This document shows, one piece after another, positions 59,946 through 64,000 of a stretch of DNA of 64,000 nt. Source of the DNA: Macrotis lagotis. Lineage: Eukaryota > Chordata > Mammalia > Peramelemorphia > Peramelidae. The translations under genes were made by a program, and so were the position numbers. Every line of letters starts with the position of its first letter. Position 1 is the first letter of the stretch. Below the pieces are notes generated by a model. It made no database searches and was not told the origin of the DNA. It saw only the letters and a list, made by a program, of their open reading frames with translations. The DNA lies in the NCBI RefSeq assembly GCF_037893015.1, contig NC_133663.1:219073753-219137752 (forward strand), read 5' to 3'.

Positions 59946-61469
59946 AAAATAATTTTTAAAATTGGTCCACTCCCTCTTTTTGCATGTGGAAAATTAAAAT
60001 TCAATTAGATTTGCTTTTAGAGTTGCTTACAAATTTAAATTCTCTAGTACTTGGTAATATTTGTCTATTGAGAAATAATTATTAAAATTTCATGAAGGCT
60101 TATTTAACTAAATAATAACTAGAAGTTGGATTAAGTGATAGAAGAAATAAAAGTTTTCCCCTATAACTTCTCCACCTCTTTATGGTAAGAGCAATATCCT
60201 AACCCCTACACCAATGCAAGTTCAACTGATTTTTTTCCTTGATCTGCAAAAGTTCCATTTTGTTCCAGTATTGAACTTAAACTACCAGAGGACTGGCCTT
60301 ACTTAGTCAGACTCAGACCAGAACTCTCCCACTTGTTAAAGTTAACTACTGCCTATTATTATTTGTCTTAATGGCAGAGCTGCATATTAATGGATTTTGA
60401 ATAAAATTTCTAAATATAAACTCTGACGCCAGTTTGAAAATAGTGGTAAGAAATTTGTTCCAGAACTTTTTCTGGAAAAGCAAAGAAATTATATTCTTCA
60501 GGTTTACTTAGAAAATTTAGCAACTAAGTTAATTTGCATGAGCAAATTTTAAGTAACCCTCTCTCATTTTCATGTCTTTATTTTGTAGTATTACTGTTCC
60601 AATACACATCTCATACCAAAGAAGGATATTGTTTATGTTAAATTCATCTAACATTTATTTATACCATACTTTTTATGTATAAAGTACATTGCTAGGTGTT
60701 AACAGAACTGAAAATAAAATAGTCCCTGCCTTCCACAAGCTTGTATCCTAGTATTTAATGAGAAAATTTTCTATGACAAATGTGTTCACAAAGAAGTTTT
60801 CCTTCTGTCATTAAGAAGCACAATGATGAGAGACATAGCTTTGGATCCAAGGTCAGGTGCTATTCTTGACCATTTGTTGTTTTCTCCTTGCCCTTCTCTA
60901 GTTCTATGAAAGTTAAATATAAAAATATTGCTGAATGTCTTCTATTAACCAGTTAGGAAGAGATAGAATATTTAAAAAAAAAGTAATGTAGGCACTTTAA
61001 ATTGTGTGTAAAAAGTCTTGTGGATTAGAAACTCATTTGAAAGGTTCCCTCCCCCCCAAATATTGGACAGAATAAACTAAGAAGAACCAGAGTTTATTTT
61101 CCATTCTAACGGTATAATTTAAGAAAGATAAAGTTGAAATTTGGATGCTACATGTTTTAAAAACAAACATAATATAAATTGAACCTCAAAATATTCTGAT
61201 ATATTGTAAATATTTTCTTTTATCTTGATGCATGGAATGGTGCTGAAAATAAATGTAAAGAAATTGTCGTTATGTTCAAGAAGCTTATAGCTGATAAATG
61301 AGCTTTAATTTATAGAAGAAAAATGTTTTATGTTTTACCTGAAAATTGAAAGATTTTTCTGGTTCAACACTCATTTTGCAAGTAAGAAAGCTGAGGTTTA
61401 AGATTGAAATTTTTCCAAATAAAATTCAATTTATCAAGATTTATTACTAATGCCTTATGGGTGTATTAT

Positions 61470-61756
61470 ATAAAGCATCAGTCATTAAAGCTGTTTGATA
61501 ATGGCTAAGAAATAGAGTGGTGGATCAGTTGAATAAATTAGGTGCAAAAGAGACAACAGTAAATGACTATAGTAATCTATTGTTTGATTAAAAACCCAAA
61601 GATTCCGGATTTTGGAGTTAAAAACTCATTCTTTGATAAAAACTGCTGGGAAAGCTGAAAGTTAGTATAGCAAAAACCAGGCATAGACCAACATCTCACA
61701 CCTTATACCAAGATAAGGTCGAAATGGGGTACAGGATTTAGACATATGAGGTAATT
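61470..61756 (+). mobile_element. L1 ORF2 internal fragment, plus strand
   Basis: Sequence such as GGCTAAGAAATAGAGTGGTG and CCAAGATAAGGTCGAAATGG corresponds, in the opposite orientation, to the L1 segment seen at about 48.96-49.15 kb and 29.65-29.85 kb. It is truncated at both ends and abuts the minus-strand L1 that follows. Confidence 0.7.
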
Positions 61757-64000
61757 TTTAATTAATATTTTATTTGTTTTCCAATTATATACAATAGTAG
61801 TTTCTACCTATCATTTTCCATGAGGTTTTAAATTTTTATAATTTTTTCCTCCCCCTTTCCTTCCCTCCCATTCTTCCACAGAAGGCAGTCTGATAATCTT
61901 TACATTGTTTCCATGCTATACATTGATCGAATTTGAATGTGTTGGGAGAGAAATTATAACCTTGAGGAGAAAATAAAAGAGGAAAATTATGTAGTAGATA
62001 AGACACTTTAAAAAAAATTAAAGGTAATAGACTTTGGTCTTTGTTTAAACTCCACAGTTTCTTCTCTGGGTACAGATAGTATTCTCCATTGCACATATCC
62101 TAAAATTATCCCTGATTTTTGCATTGATGGAATGTGCAAGTCCATTAAGGTTGATCATCACCCCCATATTGCTGTTAGGGTGTACAGTGTTCTTCTAGTT
62201 CTGCTCATCTCGCTCAACATCAGTTCATGCAAATCTTTCCAGGCTTCTCTGAAATCCCATCCCTCTTGGTTTCTAATAGAACAGTAGTGTTCCATAACAT
62301 ACATATACCACAATTTGTTCAACCATTGCCCAATAGATAGGCATTCACTAAATTTCCCATTCTTTTAGATCTGAGAAGGCTAAATGACCTTCTTTTGCAC
62401 TTTTTTCATTAAAATCTCTGGATATTCTTAAGTTTTTGTTTCTCCATATGAATTTAGTTGCAATTTTTCTAGCTCATTAATTTTTTGGAAGTTTGATTGG
62501 TAAGGCACTAAATAAGTAGATTCATTTAGGTAGAATTGTTATTTTTATTAAATTAGCTTGGCCTATACATGAGCAGTTGATGTTTGCCCAGTTATTTAAA
62601 TCTGATTTTATTTGTGTGAAGTGATTTATAGTAGTTTTATAAAGTTTTTGAGTCTGCCTTGACAGGTAGACTCCCAAGTATTTTATATTGTCTGGTTACT
62701 TTAAATGCAATTTCTCTTTCTAGCTCTTGCTGCTGTATCTTCCTCAGCAGAAATACTGAGGATTTATGAGGGTTTATTTTATATCCTGGACTTTGCTAAA
62801 GTTGCTAATTTTTTCCTAGTAGTTTTTTAGATGATTTTTTAGGATTCTCTAGGTATACAATCATGTCAATTTCAAAGAGTGAGAGTTTTGTTTCTAACTT
62901 CCAATTCTACTTCCTTCAATTTCTTTTTCTTCTCTTATTGCTGAAGCTAACATTTCTAATACAGCACTGAATAATAGTGATGATAACAAGCCTCCTTGTT
63001 TCAACCCTGATCTTACTGGGAATGCCTCTAACTTATCCCCATTGCATAAAATGTTTGTTGATGGTTTCACATAGATACTGCTAATCATTCTAAAGAACAA
63101 TTCATTTATTCCTACACTCTCTAGTGTTTTTAGTAGGAATGGGTGCTGTATTTTGTCAAAGGCTTTTTCTGTTAGTATAATTGACTGTATCAATAACAAA
63201 CCTAACAGTTTTCCTATGCATTCTTGGGATAAATCCTTTTTTTTGGTCATAGTGTATTAGGCTATTGTTAACTTGCTGTAATCACTTTGCTAAGATTTTT
63301 GCATCCATATTCATTAGGGAAATTAGTCTATAATTTTCTTTTTCTGTTTTGACTCTTCCTGGTTTAGATAACAGCACCATAATGGTGTCATAGAAGTAGT
63401 TAGGCAGAATTCCATCTTCACCTATTTTTCCATAGAGTTTATATAGAGATGGAAGCAATTGTTCCTTAATTGCTTAATAGAATTAACACCTGGTCCTGGA
63501 GATCTTTTTTTTTAGAAATTCAACAAGCTATCATTGAACTCCCTAAGAGAAGGTTATTTAGGTAATTAATTTCCTCTCCATTTAACCTGGGAAACTTATA
63601 TTTTCATAAGTATTCATCCATTTCATTTAAATTATCAAATTTAGTGCCATATAATTGGGCAAAATAATTCTGTATTTTAATTTCCTCCTCATTGGTGGTG
63701 AGTTCACCTTTTTTTCAATGATACTAGTAATTTGATTTTCTTTTCTATTCAAATTAACCAAAGGTTTATCAAATTTATTGATTTTTTCATAAAAATCAAC
63801 TCTTAATTTTATTTATTAGTTCAATAGTTTTCTTGCTTTCAATTTTATTAATTTCTCTTAATTTTTAGAATTTCTACTTTATTTAATTGGGGGAGTTTTG
63901 ATTTGTTCTTTCTCTAATTTTTTTAGTTTCATGCTTATTTTATTGGTTTCCTCTTTCTCTATTTTATTCATGCAAGCAGTTAAAGATATATCCTGTAATA
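61757..64000 (-). mobile_element. L1, minus strand, runs off the window edge, about 1 kb internal deletion
   Basis: 61790-62365 matches the L1 3' UTR and ORF2 tail seen at 28.36-28.90 kb. At about 62366 the match jumps to the segment equivalent to 29.89 kb, so roughly 1 kb of ORF2 C-terminal sequence is missing. The RT region is visible at 63250-62894 ([20 protein letters not shown], then [20 protein letters not shown]; the usual Gly-Cys-Pro-Leu-Ser has become Gly-Gly-Leu-Leu-Ser). Frameshifts and stops are present. It continues beyond 64000. Confidence 0.8.

Larger units (their letters stand above)
58035..61465. other. CRYBG3: Unassigned intron 3 DNA around the 59.3-kb SINE
   Basis: Apart from the SINE and the 59.9-kb L1 scrap, only a possible fragment of the ancient repeat family near 60680-60750 (AGTCCCTGCCTTCCACAAGC). 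Confidence 0.45.
50280..64000 (+). other. CRYBG3: CRYBG3 intron 3, continuing past the window edge
   Basis: It begins GTAAGT. More than 13.7 kb follows without a long open frame resembling the next CRYBG3 exon. Its content is SINEs (50.3, 52.6, 55.5, 57.9 and 59.3 kb), L1 pieces (50.9, 59.9 and 61.5-64 kb) and ancient repeat segments (52.2-54.6 kb). Confidence 0.65.

Overview
This window looks like marsupial nuclear DNA, most likely from an Australian marsupial and perhaps a dasyurid. It is AT-rich, has one CpG island, and is crowded with about twenty copies of a tRNA-headed SINE (WSINE1-like). It also carries several generations of L1 and older Mar-1/MIR-like and RTE-tailed SINEs. I see no bacterial-type genes, no CRISPR array, and no rRNA or tRNA gene that I could support.

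The only host gene with intact structure is the 5' end of a plus-strand gene that I read as CRYBG3 (very large A-kinase anchor protein). Exon 1 (19531-19667) lies in a CpG island, exon 2 is 35474-35540 and exon 3 is 49861-50279. The reading phases join cleanly (2, 0, 2). The introns are about 15.8 kb, 14.3 kb and more than 13.7 kb, and the large downstream coding exon must lie beyond the right edge.

Three retrocopies of unrelated host genes are present. A SEPHS2 fragment on the minus strand (about 5130-5640) still carries its in-frame selenocysteine TGA. An MLX processed copy (12711-14292) has a 13-bp target-site duplication and one early stop, followed by an open bHLH-zipper frame. A C1orf43 (NICE-3) processed copy (45004-46709) has two nonsense codons and a SINE in its 3' tail.

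Region by region: 0-7 kb holds L1 fragments, a truncated HAL1-like element and the SEPHS2 copy. 7-18 kb holds SINEs, a LINE with an inverted 5' end lodged inside a SINE, and the MLX copy. 18-20 kb is the CRYBG3 promoter, CpG island and exon 1. 20-35 kb is intron 1, with a nearly full-length degraded L1 (about 28.35-34.78 kb, minus). 35-50 kb is intron 2, with a complete HAL1-like element (37.07-40.31 kb) inside a tandem duplication, then the C1orf43 copy and old L1 pieces. 50-64 kb is intron 3, with L1 ends and older SINEs.

I did not find a new gene system. The most unusual signals are two copies of an ORF1-only L1 relative that share SINE-derived modules in the 3' part, a twin-priming-type inversion in a SINE-nested LINE, two short local duplications over 1-2 kb, and the Sec-codon-retaining SEPHS2 fragment.
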